64,000 nt of DNA from Mycobacterium sp. AZCC_0083 (GTDB lineage Bacteria > Actinomycetota > Actinomycetes > Mycobacteriales > Mycobacteriaceae). Made by a program: the position numbers and the translations under genes. The stretch's first letter is position 1; each line of letters begins with the position of its first letter. Shown piece after piece: positions 17,774 through 28,105 of the stretch. The stretch covers positions 248,001-312,000 of the forward strand of contig NZ_JACHGP010000008.1 in assembly GCF_014202335.1 (NCBI RefSeq), read 5' to 3'. The notes beneath the pieces are model-generated. The model was not told where the DNA came from and ran no database searches. It saw nothing but the letters and a program-made list of their open reading frames with translations.

Positions 17774-19876
17774 GTGGCACAGGACGTGCTGACCGACCTC
17801 ACCAAGGTCCGCAACATCGGCATCATGGCGCACATCGATGCCGGCAAGACGACGACGACCGAGCGCATCCTCTACTACACCGGTATCAGCTACAAGATCG
17901 GTGAGGTGCACGACGGTGCCGCCACGATGGACTGGATGGAACAGGAGCAGGAGCGGGGGATCACCATCACCTCCGCCGCCACCACGTGCTTCTGGGACGG
18001 CAACCAGATCAACATCATCGACACCCCTGGACACGTCGACTTCACCGTCGAGGTAGAGCGTTCGCTCCGTGTTCTCGATGGCGCCGTTGCCGTCTTCGAC
18101 GGCAAGGAAGGCGTTGAGCCGCAGTCCGAGCAGGTCTGGCGCCAGGCCGACAAGTACGACGTGCCGCGCATCTGCTTCGTCAACAAGATGGACAAGATCG
18201 GCGCCGACTTCTACTTCACCGTGCGCACGATCGAGGAGCGCCTCGGTGCCAGGGCGCTGCCGATTCAGCTGCCCATCGGCTCGGAGGGTGACTTCGAGGG
18301 CATCGTCGACCTGGTCGAGATGAATGCCAAGGTGTGGCGTGGCGAGACCAAGCTCGGTGAGACCTACGACACCATCGAGATCCCCGCTGAGCTGCTCGAA
18401 AAGGCTCAGGAGTACCGCACCAAGCTGCTCGAGACGGTCGCCGAGACCGACGAGGTATTGCTGGAGAAGTACTTCGGTGGCGAGGAACTCACCGTCGAGG
18501 AGATCAAGGGCGCGATCCGCAAGCTGACGATCAACTCCGAGATCTACCCGGTGCTGTGTGGCAGCGCGTTCAAGAACAAGGGCGTTCAGCCCATGCTCGA
18601 CGCCGTCATCGACTACCTGCCAACCCCGCTGGACGTGGCTGCTGCCATCGGCCATGCGCCCGGCAAGGAGGACGTCGAGGTCGTGCGCAAGCCGTCGACC
18701 GACGAGCCCTTCTCCGCGCTCGCGTTCAAGGTGGCCACCCACCCGTTCTTCGGCAAGCTCACCTACATCCGGGTGTACTCGGGCAAGGTCGACTCCGGCG
18801 CCCAGGTCATCAACGCCACCAAGGGCAAGAAGGAGCGTCTGGGCAAGCTGTTCCAGATGCACTCCAACAAGGAGAACCCGGTCGAGACGGCAGCAGCTGG
18901 CCACATCTACGCCGTGATCGGCCTGAAGGACACCACCACCGGTGACACGCTTTCGGATCTGAGCCAGCAAGTGGTGCTCGAGTCGATGACCTTCCCGGAT
19001 CCCGTGATCCAGGTCGCCATCGAGCCGAAGACCAAGAGTGACCAGGAGAAGCTGAGCCTGGCCATCCAGAAGCTCGCTGAGGAAGACCCGACCTTCAAGG
19101 TCAACCAAGACCACGAGACCGGCCAGACCATCATCGGTGGCATGGGCGAGCTCCACCTGGACATCCTGGTCGACCGCATGCGTCGCGAGTTCAAGGTCGA
19201 GGCCAACGTCGGCAAGCCGCAGGTGGCCTACAAGGAGACCATCAAGCGCAAGGTCGACAAGGTCGAGTTCACGCACAAGAAGCAGACCGGTGGCTCCGGC
19301 CAGTTCGCGAAGGTGCTCGTCAGCATCGAGCCGTTCAGCGGCGAGGACGGTGCGACCTACGAGTTCGAGAACAAGGTCAGCGGCGGCCGCATCCCGCGCG
19401 AGTACATCCCGTCGGTGGATGCCGGTGCGCAGGACGCCATGCAGTACGGCGTGCTGGCCGGCTACCCGCTGGTCAACATCAAGCTCACCCTGCTTGACGG
19501 GGCCTACCACGACGTCGACTCGTCGGAAATGGCCTTCAAGATCGCTGGTTCCCAGGTGCTGAAGAAGGCTGCCGCGCAAGCACAGCCGACCATCCTGGAA
19601 CCGATCATGGCCGTCGAGGTCACCACACCCGAGGACTACATGGGTGACGTGATCGGCGACCTGAACTCTCGCCGTGGTCAGATTCAAGCCATGGAGGAGC
19701 GCAGCGGTGCGCGCATCGTCAAGGCGCATGTGCCGCTGTCGGAGATGTTCGGCTACGTCGGTGACCTTCGGTCGCGGACCCAGGGCCGGGCCAACTACTC
19801 CATGGTGTTCGACTCGTACGCCGAAGTTCCGGCAAACGTGTCGAAGGAAATCATCGCGAAGGCAACGGGCCAATAA
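17774..19876 (+). CDS. fusA: elongation factor G
   Basis: 700 residues. GTPase that moves tRNA and mRNA on the ribosome. G1 AHIDAGKTTTTE, switch regions with RGITITSAAT, G3 DTPGHVDFTVEVERS, G4 NKMDK, then domains II-V ending in LRSRTQGRANYSMVFDSYAEVP. GTG start after an 85-base gap from rpsG. It is the canonical housekeeping FusA, not the FusA2-like paralogue found elsewhere in mycobacterial genomes. Confidence 0.98.
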   Translation: MAQDVLTDLTKVRNIGIMAHIDAGKTTTTERILYYTGISYKIGEVHDGAATMDWMEQEQERGITITSAATTCFWDGNQINIIDTPGHVDFTVEVERSLRVLDGAVAVFDGKEGVEPQSEQVWRQADKYDVPRICFVNKMDKIGADFYFTVRTIEERLGARALPIQLPIGSEGDFEGIVDLVEMNAKVWRGETKLGETYDTIEIPAELLEKAQEYRTKLLETVAETDEVLLEKYFGGEELTVEEIKGAIRKLTINSEIYPVLCGSAFKNKGVQPMLDAVIDYLPTPLDVAAAIGHAPGKEDVEVVRKPSTDEPFSALAFKVATHPFFGKLTYIRVYSGKVDSGAQVINATKGKKERLGKLFQMHSNKENPVETAAAGHIYAVIGLKDTTTGDTLSDLSQQVVLESMTFPDPVIQVAIEPKTKSDQEKLSLAIQKLAEEDPTFKVNQDHETGQTIIGGMGELHLDILVDRMRREFKVEANVGKPQVAYKETIKRKVDKVEFTHKKQTGGSGQFAKVLVSIEPFSGEDGATYEFENKVSGGRIPREYIPSVDAGAQDAMQYGVLAGYPLVNIKLTLLDGAYHDVDSSEMAFKIAGSQVLKKAAAQAQPTILEPIMAVEVTTPEDYMGDVIGDLNSRRGQIQAMEERSGARIVKAHVPLSEMFGYVGDLRSRTQGRANYSMVFDSYAEVPANVSKEIIAKATGQ

Positions 19877-19966
19877 CGGGTCTGTAGGCTGATCCGTCGG
19901 CCATCACAACTGAACACATCTACACCTGCTTAACCAAAGCACCAACAAGTCCAGGAGGACACAGAA

Positions 19967-21157
<1,191 letters not shown>

Positions 21158-21174
21158 GCTCAGCCTACGAATGG

Positions 21175-21212
21175 AAGCGGCGCTCACCCCAAGGGGTGGG
21201 CGCCGCTTTCGT
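21175..21212 (+). terminator. terminator of the str operon
   Basis: Hairpin of AAGCGGCGCTCACCCC and GGGGTGGGCGCCGCTT with a two-base loop and one wobble pair, followed by TCGTTTC, 18 bases after the tuf stop. Confidence 0.9.
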
Positions 21213-21295
21213 TTCCCGTGTGGCTTCGTTTCCCGTATGACGACGGCCCATAGATGCTTGCATGGGGGCTCCGGCAAAAGTGAGGACGACTGTAG

Positions 21296-22027
21296 ATGAC
21301 GCAGTTCACGGTTCGCGCGTTCACCGACGTGGGCCTCCTGCGCAAGCGCAATGAAGATGCCGTCCTGGTGGCGGGCTGGCAGTGCCAGTCGCACGACGGG
21401 TCGCTCGTCACAATGGATTTCGCGCCGGAACCGCCGTTCGTGTGCGCGGTCGCAGACGGTATGGGCGGGCACGTCGGTGGCGACCTGGCCAGCCGGGTGG
21501 CGCTGACGGTGATCGCGCAGGTGTCGCCGGGCTGGAGCAACGCGGATGACGTGTCCGCGTCGTTGGAGGTCGTCAACGAGCACGTGCGGGCCGTAGGTGC
21601 GGGCAACGACCTCGGCGGGCTGGGAACGACGGTCGCCGGGCTATGCTTTCTTTCCGACGAGCTGCTCGTGTTCAACGTCGGCGACAGCCGGATCTACTCG
21701 ATCACCCCAGGGCCCGTCAGGCAGATCTCGATCGACGACTCGGTCTTCGACTCCGCGGGCCGGCCGACGAACGTCATCACCCAATCACTTGGCCAGCCCG
21801 GTCCGGTTCGGCCGCACGTGCTGTCGCTGCCCCTGCTCCCTGGCACTTACCTGCTGTGTTCGGACGGGGTCAGCGGGATGATGTCGTTCGACGAACTCAC
21901 GGAAGCGGCCGCGCAGCCCGATCTGAATGGTTGCGCGGCGCGGATCATCGAAACCACGCGCGCCAATGGTGCCGAGGACAACTTTTCATTCCTGATCGTC
22001 GACGTTGCACGCAGTGACGACTCCTGA
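21296..22027 (+). CDS. PP2C-family serine/threonine protein phosphatase
   Basis: 243 residues, one PPM phosphatase domain with no membrane segment. Metal-binding motifs are present: RKRNEDAVLVAG, VADGMGGHVGGDLAS, LGTTVAGLCF, NVGDSRIYSITPG, LLCSDGVSGMMS and AEDNFSFLIVDV, so it should be active. It could oppose a Ser/Thr protein kinase, but none is encoded here. It resembles the short PppA-like phosphatases. Stands alone between the tuf terminator and a membrane protein gene. Confidence 0.9.
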   Translation: MTQFTVRAFTDVGLLRKRNEDAVLVAGWQCQSHDGSLVTMDFAPEPPFVCAVADGMGGHVGGDLASRVALTVIAQVSPGWSNADDVSASLEVVNEHVRAVGAGNDLGGLGTTVAGLCFLSDELLVFNVGDSRIYSITPGPVRQISIDDSVFDSAGRPTNVITQSLGQPGPVRPHVLSLPLLPGTYLLCSDGVSGMMSFDELTEAAAQPDLNGCAARIIETTRANGAEDNFSFLIVDVARSDDS

Positions 22028-22313
22028 TTGGCCACTCTGATCAATGCCGCGCATGTCGGCAATCACAGATTTCTTTCGAATAACGTGACACCGTCGAAAT
22101 TGCGCCAAAAATGAGCTTTCTAGCAACGAAACGCCTGTTTGCGCGCGGTCCGCGTCGCGTGGGTTGCCAAGAGCAATTAGCGATCTATGCGGTCCAAAGC
22201 GAGACGCGTCAGGTTGCTGGGGGTGTTAATCTGGGGGCTCAAATGTAAACGTGTGACGCACGCCCGTGATTAGGCCTTTTAGGCCGAATCCAGCGGGATC
22301 GGGGGAGCTCCTC
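22028..22313 (+). other. intergenic region, no gene seen
   Basis: 286 bases without a credible frame. The stretch from about 22050 to 22260 is lower in G+C than its neighbours and ends with GTTAATCTGG and AAATGTAAACGTG, which could hold a promoter for the membrane protein gene. Confidence 0.4.
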
Positions 22314-23222
22314 ATGGTAATGGATCAGACCGAGCCAATTCCGGCCATCTCACCGTCCCTTGCGCCGTCCCCTGAACGGCTGCTGAAGCTGGCCATCATC
22401 GTCGGCACCGCCGGCGTCATGGCCCTGATCGTCGCGGTCATCGTGCTCGTCTGGACGGTTACCGGTGTGTCCGCGCCCGTCGTGTCGCAGCAGGCGGCGA
22501 TGCCCGCGGACATCGCGGTGAAGCAGCCCATTCCCGCGGCACCCGCTGCGGCACTGGTGCCCGAACCGGCGCCTGCACCCGCGCCAGCGGAAACTCTCGC
22601 GCCCGCTCCCGCACCGGAGGCGGCACCAGCCGCTGCGCCTGCCGCCGGTCCCAACTCGGAGATTCTGGGCAACCCCGCGATGGCGGCGATCGCGCCGACC
22701 GCGCCTGCCCCTGCCTCCGATGTGACTCCGACCGTCAACCTTCCCACGGTCACCTTGCCCAACGGCGATCTGAACGGCCTCGACTGGAACGACCTCAACT
22801 CGAATCTGCAGAACGCCGCGGCCCAGTACCTCTGGCAGAACTCCGGCGCGGACGCCACCACCGGTGCCATCGTCGGCTTCGCTTCAGGGATCGGGAACAC
22901 CGCGCTGGGCATCGTCGGCAACAACGCGGGCAATCTGGTGAACACCCTGATCTTGGCGAACTTGGGTTACTACGGAACCCCGAACGCTACAAGCAGCGTT
23001 GTGAATACGGCCCTGGCCGCACCTGCTGCGCTTTCGCAGATCGGTGTGGGTGTGCCCTCGCTCGGTGTGCCCTCGCTGTCCACGTCGATCGGCATTCCCG
23101 GGACCCCGATCGGGACGCAGATCGGTCCGCCCCAGCTGCCGCAGATCGGTCCGCCCCAGCTGCCCAGTCTTCCCCGGCCCGGGATCGGCATTCCCGGCAC
23201 CCCGATCGGGATCGGGTTCTGA
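22314..23222 (+). CDS. Pro/Ala-rich single-pass membrane protein
   Basis: 302 residues from the ATG at 22314, chosen for the GGGGGAG six bases upstream. A short cytoplasmic N terminus, one strong membrane helix (LAIIVGTAGVMALIVAVIVLVW, about residues 25-48), then an outside region: a Pro/Ala/Glu linker (about 65-120), a helical part with NLQNAAAQYLWQ and IVGFASGIGNTALGIVGNNAG, and a tail of Gly/Pro/Ile repeats (IPGTPIGTQIGPPQLPQIGPP and a second IPGTPIG). Probably cell-wall spanning. Family not recognised; position resembles the membrane gene Rv0686 but identity is not shown. Confidence 0.72.
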   Translation: MVMDQTEPIPAISPSLAPSPERLLKLAIIVGTAGVMALIVAVIVLVWTVTGVSAPVVSQQAAMPADIAVKQPIPAAPAAALVPEPAPAPAPAETLAPAPAPEAAPAAAPAAGPNSEILGNPAMAAIAPTAPAPASDVTPTVNLPTVTLPNGDLNGLDWNDLNSNLQNAAAQYLWQNSGADATTGAIVGFASGIGNTALGIVGNNAGNLVNTLILANLGYYGTPNATSSVVNTALAAPAALSQIGVGVPSLGVPSLSTSIGIPGTPIGTQIGPPQLPQIGPPQLPSLPRPGIGIPGTPIGIGF

Positions 23223-23381
23223 GCAGTAGCGTCCTCGATCGACGGCGACATGCCTCGGCCTGCGGGCCCTTTGACAGCAGCCCACAGTTGCACAGCTAGG
23301 CCAAACGTCGCGGGTTGGCGCTAATCTGATCTCCTAGACCGTCCGGCGGGCCCACGCCCGGCGAACCGAGGAGCGTGGCAG

Positions 23382-24227
23382 ATGTTGGGTCGGTATCTGA
23401 AGTCCCAGATGATGGTGCTCTTGTGTGGCGGCCTGGTGGGGCCGATCTTCCTGGTGGTGTATTTCGCGCTTGGTGAGGGAACCCGCCCGTACATCCAGTG
23501 GATGTTCTACGTCGGCCTGCTGATCACCGCCGCCGACGTGTTGATCGCGCTGGCGTTGGCGAACTTCGGGGCCAAGACCGACGCCAAGACCCAGATGCTC
23601 GAGGCCACCGGCGTGCTGGCGCTGGCACAGGTCACCGGTATCGCCGAGACCGGGACACGGATCAACGAGCAACCCCTCGTGAAGCTCAGCCTCCACGTCG
23701 AGGGGCCGGGTCTCACGCCGTTCGACACCCAGGACTCGGTTCTCGCCTCGGTGTCACGGCTGCCGATGATCACGGGACGCAAGCTCGTCCTGCTGGTCGA
23801 CCCGGCCACCAACCAGTACCAGATCGATTGGAACCGAAGCGCTTTGGTGGTCGGGATGGTGCCCGCGCAGTTCACGCTCGCCGAGGACAACCGCACCTAC
23901 GACCTGTCCGGACAGGCAGCGCCGTTGATGGAGATCATGCAGATTCTCAAGGCCAACAACGTCGCGATGAACGGCACCATCGACATCAGGTCCAATCCTG
24001 CGGTGCGCCAGCAGGTGATGAACGTCGTGCGTCGCACGGCCGCCCAGCAGGCACCTCCGCCTGCGTACATGCCCCCGCCGGCCCAGGCATCCTCGTTCAC
24101 CGCAACGGCGCCACCGGAGCCGTCGACGTCACAGCGATTGCAGGAGCTCGAGACGCTGCGGGCGACGGGCGCGATCTCCGAGACGGAGTACGCGGCTAAA
24201 CGACAGCAGATCATCTCCGCGCTGTAA
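23382..24227 (+). CDS. membrane protein with C-terminal SHOCT domain
   Basis: 281 residues. Two N-terminal membrane helices (MMVLLCGGLVGPIFLVVYFAL and WMFYVGLLITAADVLIALALA), a soluble domain with two similar beta-rich halves (ALAQVTGIAETGTRINEQP...KLSLHVEG), a Pro/Ala linker and a last 30 residues of SHOCT type (RLQELETLRATGAISETEYAAKRQQIIS). SHOCT segments are oligomerisation motifs. Function unknown; common in mycobacteria. Not in an evident operon. Confidence 0.75.
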   Translation: MLGRYLKSQMMVLLCGGLVGPIFLVVYFALGEGTRPYIQWMFYVGLLITAADVLIALALANFGAKTDAKTQMLEATGVLALAQVTGIAETGTRINEQPLVKLSLHVEGPGLTPFDTQDSVLASVSRLPMITGRKLVLLVDPATNQYQIDWNRSALVVGMVPAQFTLAEDNRTYDLSGQAAPLMEIMQILKANNVAMNGTIDIRSNPAVRQQVMNVVRRTAAQQAPPPAYMPPPAQASSFTATAPPEPSTSQRLQELETLRATGAISETEYAAKRQQIISAL

Positions 24228-24390
24228 GAGTTTGCTGGCCCAGCATGACCGGGTCGGAACCGCAAGGGATGCAGTAGTTTCGGCAGGCTTCATTTGCCGA
24301 TCCGGCCAGACGGCCGTGTGAGTCCGATATCGTTCTAGCTATTCGAGGTCGTGGCGATGTTGCTTCACTGAGAAAGCCGGAGTGTCGAAG

Positions 24391-25836
24391 ATGGCGAGCG
24401 CCGACGCGCAGACCGAGCGCACGGATCAGAAGGTCAGCCTTCCAACGCTGACGGCGATGGTCATCGGCTCGATGATCGGCTCCGGTGTCTTCCTGTTGCC
24501 GCGACGGTTCGGCACCGAAACGGGCGTGCTCGGCGCCATCATTGCCTGGACCATCGCGGGCGCGGGAATGCTGATGTTGGCGTTCGTGTTTCAGCGCCTG
24601 GCCACCCGCAAACCGAACCTGGACGCGGGCATCTTCGCGTATGCGAAGGCAGGCTTCGGCGACTACGTCGGCTTCAACTCCGCGTTCGGATTCTGGGCCT
24701 CGGCGTGTGCGGGAAATACCTCGTACTGGGTCGTGATCATGACGACCACGAGTGCGTTGTTCCCCGCGCTCGGTTCCGGAAACACCGTGGTTGCTGTGCT
24801 GGTGTCATCGGTCGGGGTGTGGCTGTTCGTCTACCTGATCATGCGCGGTGTCAAAGAGGCGGCCGTCATCAACCGCATTGCCACCATCGCCAAGGTTGTG
24901 CCCATCCTGACCTTCATCGCGATCGCCGTGGTCGCTTTCAAGGCCGACGTGTTCGCGGACAACTTCTGGGGTGGCGGCGACGAATCCTTTTCGTCGGTCT
25001 TCGAGCAGGCCAAGGGCACCATGCTGATCACAGTCTTCGTCTTCCTCGGTATCGAGGGGGCCAGCGTGTATTCGCGTTTCGCACGCAAGCGCGAGGACGT
25101 CGGACGCGCCACGGTGATCGGATTCCTCAGCGTGCTCAGCGTGTTCGCGCTCGTCACCCTGTTGTCGTACGGGATCATGCCGCAGGCCGAGCTGGCGGGC
25201 GTGAGCCAGCCGTCCATGGCATCGGTGCTGGAATCCATTGTCGGGCATTGGGGTTCGATCTTCATTCGGGTCGGCGTTGTCGTCTCGGTGCTCGGTGCGT
25301 ATCTGGCGTGGACGTTGATGGCTGCCGAGATCCTCTACATTCCGGCTACCACGGACGACATGCCGCGATTCCTGTCTCGTACCAACCGGCATGGCGCGCC
25401 GGTGGCGGCGTTGGTGATGGCCGCGGGCCTCGTGCAATTGCTCCTGATCCTGATTCTGTTCACCTCCGAAGCGCTGGACTTCATGCTCGACCTCACCGCG
25501 GCGCTGTCGTTGATTCCCTATCTGCTGGCGGCTGGGTATGCGCTGAAACTGACGGCCACTCGCGAGACCTATCAGAACGGGAAATCGCTGTTCGGCGATG
25601 CAGTCATCGCCGGGCTTGCGACCCTGTACACGTTGTTCCTGGTCTACGCCGCAGGATTCGACAAACTGTTGCTGTCGTGTGTGCTGTACGCGCCGGGGGC
25701 CGCCCTGTACGTGATCGCGCGCCGCGAACGCAATCTCCGCGTTTTCCGCCCCGCCGAGCTGGTGCTGTTCGCGACCATCGTCGTGGGCGCCGTTGCCGGT
25801 TTAGTAGCCCTCGCGACGGGTGCAATCGAGATTTGA
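24391..25836 (+). CDS. arcD: APC-family basic amino acid permease, ArcD-like arginine:ornithine antiporter
   Basis: 481 residues from the ATG at 24391 (CCGGAG eight bases upstream; GTG at 24382 is an alternative). About 12-13 membrane helices. N-terminal APC signature LTAMVIGSMIGSGVFLLPRRFG, and GIEGASVYSRFARKREDVGRATVIGFL in helix 6-7, both typical of ArcD/LysI-type antiporters. Seventeen bases before arcA, so the pair likely imports arginine and exports ornithine or citrulline. No catabolic ornithine carbamoyltransferase or carbamate kinase gene is adjacent. Confidence 0.85.
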   Translation: MASADAQTERTDQKVSLPTLTAMVIGSMIGSGVFLLPRRFGTETGVLGAIIAWTIAGAGMLMLAFVFQRLATRKPNLDAGIFAYAKAGFGDYVGFNSAFGFWASACAGNTSYWVVIMTTTSALFPALGSGNTVVAVLVSSVGVWLFVYLIMRGVKEAAVINRIATIAKVVPILTFIAIAVVAFKADVFADNFWGGGDESFSSVFEQAKGTMLITVFVFLGIEGASVYSRFARKREDVGRATVIGFLSVLSVFALVTLLSYGIMPQAELAGVSQPSMASVLESIVGHWGSIFIRVGVVVSVLGAYLAWTLMAAEILYIPATTDDMPRFLSRTNRHGAPVAALVMAAGLVQLLLILILFTSEALDFMLDLTAALSLIPYLLAAGYALKLTATRETYQNGKSLFGDAVIAGLATLYTLFLVYAAGFDKLLLSCVLYAPGAALYVIARRERNLRVFRPAELVLFATIVVGAVAGLVALATGAIEI

Positions 25837-25853
25837 CGACGAAGGGATCCACG

Positions 25854-27110
25854 ATGACGCAACCCACGCGAGCCTCAGCGGGATACGGGGTGCACTCTGA
25901 GGTGGGCAAGTTGCGCAAGGTGCTGGTCTGCTCGCCGGGCCTCGCGCATGAACGCCTCACCCCGACGAACTGCGACGACCTGTTGTTCGACGACGTGCTG
26001 TGGGTTCAGAATGCGCGGCGGGACCACTTCGACTTCATGGACAAGATGCGTGACCGCGACGTCGAGGTCCTCGAGCTGCACAACGTGCTCACCGAGACGG
26101 TGGCCGACCCGGTGGCCAAGGCCTGGTTGCTCGACCGCAAGATCGTGCCGAACGAGGTGGGCCTCGGGCTGGTCAACGACACCCGCGGGTTTCTGGAGTC
26201 GCTGGAGCCACGCCGGCTGTCCGAGCTGTTGATCGGCGGCATGTCCACACGCGATCTTCCCGCCGAGCTCAAGTCGGGCTACCGGGCGCTCGCCCGCGAA
26301 GCCACCGGCGTCACCGAGTATCTGATGCCACCGCTACCCAATACCCTCTACACCCGCGACACCACCTGCTGGATCTACGGCGGGCTGACGCTGAACCCGT
26401 TGTTCTGGCCTGCCCGTCATGACGAGACGTTGTTGATGAAGGCGATCTACGAGTTCCATCCTGACTTCGTCGGCTCTCGGGTGTGGTGGGGTGATCCCGA
26501 AAAGGGCTGGGGGATGGCCACGATCGAGGGCGGCGACGTGTTGGTGCCCGGCAACGGCGTCGTCATCATCGGCATGAGCGAACGCACGTCGCGGCAGGCC
26601 ATCACCCAGGTGGCTGCGCAATTGTTTGCCGAGGGCGCCGTCGAGAAGGTGATCGTCGCCGGGATGCCGAAACTGCGGGCGGCGATGCACCTGGACACCG
26701 TGTTCACGTTCGCCGACCGCGACGTGGTGACCATTTATCCCGACATCGTCGACAACATGCAGACGTTCACGCTTCTGCCCCGCGACCAGACACCGGGCGT
26801 CGAGGTCGTGGTGGAGACGAAACCCTTCGTCGAAGTGGTCGCCGCGGCGTTGGGTCTCGGGGAGCTGCGCGTGGTGGAGACCGGGGGCACCAAATACGAC
26901 TCCGAGCGGCAACAGTGGGACAGCGGCAACAATCTGGTCGCCGTCGGACCGGGGCTGGTGTTCGCCTACGACCGCAACATCCACACCAACTCGCTGCTGC
27001 GCAAGGCAGGCATCGAGGTCATCACGATCGTCGGCGCCGAACTGGGCCGCGGACGAGGTGGCGGACACTGCATGACATGCCCGATCATCCGCGATCCCGT
27101 CGACTACTGA
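25854..27110 (+). CDS. arcA: arginine deiminase
   Basis: 418 residues, within the family range. Hydrolyses arginine to citrulline and ammonia. Family motifs: VHSEVGKLRKVLVCSPG, substrate-binding LPNTLYTRDTTCWI, HLDTVFTFADRD with the His-Asp pair, ETGGTKYDSERQQWDSGNN, and RGRGGGHCMTCPIIRDPV with the nucleophilic Cys. All catalytic residues are present. Cotranscribed with the permease upstream. M. tuberculosis has arcA elsewhere (Rv1001), so its place beside the mycofactocin region is a feature of this genome or lineage. Confidence 0.95.
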   Translation: MTQPTRASAGYGVHSEVGKLRKVLVCSPGLAHERLTPTNCDDLLFDDVLWVQNARRDHFDFMDKMRDRDVEVLELHNVLTETVADPVAKAWLLDRKIVPNEVGLGLVNDTRGFLESLEPRRLSELLIGGMSTRDLPAELKSGYRALAREATGVTEYLMPPLPNTLYTRDTTCWIYGGLTLNPLFWPARHDETLLMKAIYEFHPDFVGSRVWWGDPEKGWGMATIEGGDVLVPGNGVVIIGMSERTSRQAITQVAAQLFAEGAVEKVIVAGMPKLRAAMHLDTVFTFADRDVVTIYPDIVDNMQTFTLLPRDQTPGVEVVVETKPFVEVVAAALGLGELRVVETGGTKYDSERQQWDSGNNLVAVGPGLVFAYDRNIHTNSLLRKAGIEVITIVGAELGRGRGGGHCMTCPIIRDPVDY

Positions 27111-27132
27111 CGGTTTCCGCCGGAGGCACTAC

Positions 27133-27146
27133 TAGAACACGTTCCA
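27133..27146. promoter_or_regulatory. KstR-type operator upstream of the SDR gene
   Basis: TAGAACACGTTCCA matches every fixed position of the published KstR consensus TnnAACnnGTTnnA. It overlaps the position expected for the -35 of a promoter whose -10 would be TAGCCT (27157-27162), a fit with repression. KstR is the TetR-type repressor of sterol catabolism in mycobacteria. Confidence 0.7.
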
Positions 27147-27189
27147 GTTCGGCTGCTAGCCTGACCGTGGGTTGATGAAAGGACTGGCG

Positions 27190-28044
27190 ATGGCGGCAGC
27201 GAACGGGACACTCGAAGGACGGGTGGCTTACATCACCGGTGCCGCGCGCGGCCAGGGGCGGGCACACGCGGTGCGCCTGGCTTCCGAGGGCGCCGACATC
27301 GTCGCCATCGACGTCTGCGGGCCCATCACGAACACCGTCACCTATCCGATGCCCACCGCGGAGGACCTCGCGGAGACGGTCCGACTGGTCGAGGCGACCG
27401 GCCGCAAGGTGCTCGCCCGCGAGGTCGACATCCGCGACCTCGCCGCCCAGCAGCAGGTGGTCGCCGACGCCATCGAGCAGTTCGGCAGGCTCGACGTCGT
27501 GGTCGCCAACGCAGGCATCCTCAGTTGGGGCCGGATGTTCGAGATGTCCGAGGAGCAGTGGGACAGCGTCATCGACGTCAACCTGAACGGCACGTGGCGC
27601 ACTGTCCGCGCTGCCGTCCCCGCGATGATCGAAGCGGGCAACGGCGGATCGATCATCATCGTGAGTTCGTCGGCTGGCACCAAGGCCACCCCTGGAAACG
27701 GGCACTACTCGGCGTCCAAGCACGGCCTCGTCGCGATCACCAACGCGTTGGCAATCGAGGTGGGGGAGTTCGGGATTCGGGTCAACTCGATTCACCCCTA
27801 CTCGATCGACACGCCGATGGTCGAGAAGGAAGCCATGATGGAGGTCTTCGGAAAGTGGCCGGCCTTCCTGCACAGCTTCGCCCCGATGCCGTACAAGCCG
27901 GTCAATCACGACGGTAAGAAGGGGCTGCAGGAATTCATGGCGCCAGAAGAGGTTTCGGACGTGGTGGCCTGGCTGGCCAGCGATGGGTCGGCGACGATCT
28001 CCGGTTCCCAGATCGCGGTCGACCGCGGGACTGCAAAGTACTGA
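27190..28044 (+). CDS. mycofactocin-type SDR oxidoreductase
   Basis: 284 residues from the ATG at 27190, which has AAAGGA six bases upstream. Short-chain dehydrogenase with the nucleotide motif YITGAARGQGRAHAVRLASEGADIVAIDVCG; the GQGRAHA variant and the insertion after the second strand (PITNTVTYPMPTAEDLAETVRLVE) mark the family with tightly held NAD that hands electrons to mycofactocin. VANAGIL, the catalytic Ser (VSSSAGTKATPGNGHYSASKHG) with Tyr and Lys, and the long C-terminal region are intact. Equivalent of Rv0687. Likely oxidises an alcohol; the operator upstream hints at a sterol-linked substrate. Confidence 0.9.
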   Translation: MAAANGTLEGRVAYITGAARGQGRAHAVRLASEGADIVAIDVCGPITNTVTYPMPTAEDLAETVRLVEATGRKVLAREVDIRDLAAQQQVVADAIEQFGRLDVVVANAGILSWGRMFEMSEEQWDSVIDVNLNGTWRTVRAAVPAMIEAGNGGSIIIVSSSAGTKATPGNGHYSASKHGLVAITNALAIEVGEFGIRVNSIHPYSIDTPMVEKEAMMEVFGKWPAFLHSFAPMPYKPVNHDGKKGLQEFMAPEEVSDVVAWLASDGSATISGSQIAVDRGTAKY

Positions 28045-28105
28045 CCGACTAAGCGCAGAGCGAACGGCGTATCGCCGACGGGTCAACCGTGGGTACGGTC
28101 GCGTC

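Noticed and set aside
17768..19873. 701-codon open frame antisense to fusA
   Set aside because: High-G+C codon phasing keeps the antisense frame open; the encoded sequence has no family character and fusA is certain.
24232..24245. small hairpin after the SHOCT gene as terminator
   Set aside because: TGCTGG/CCAGCA is only six pairs with almost no loop and no T run.
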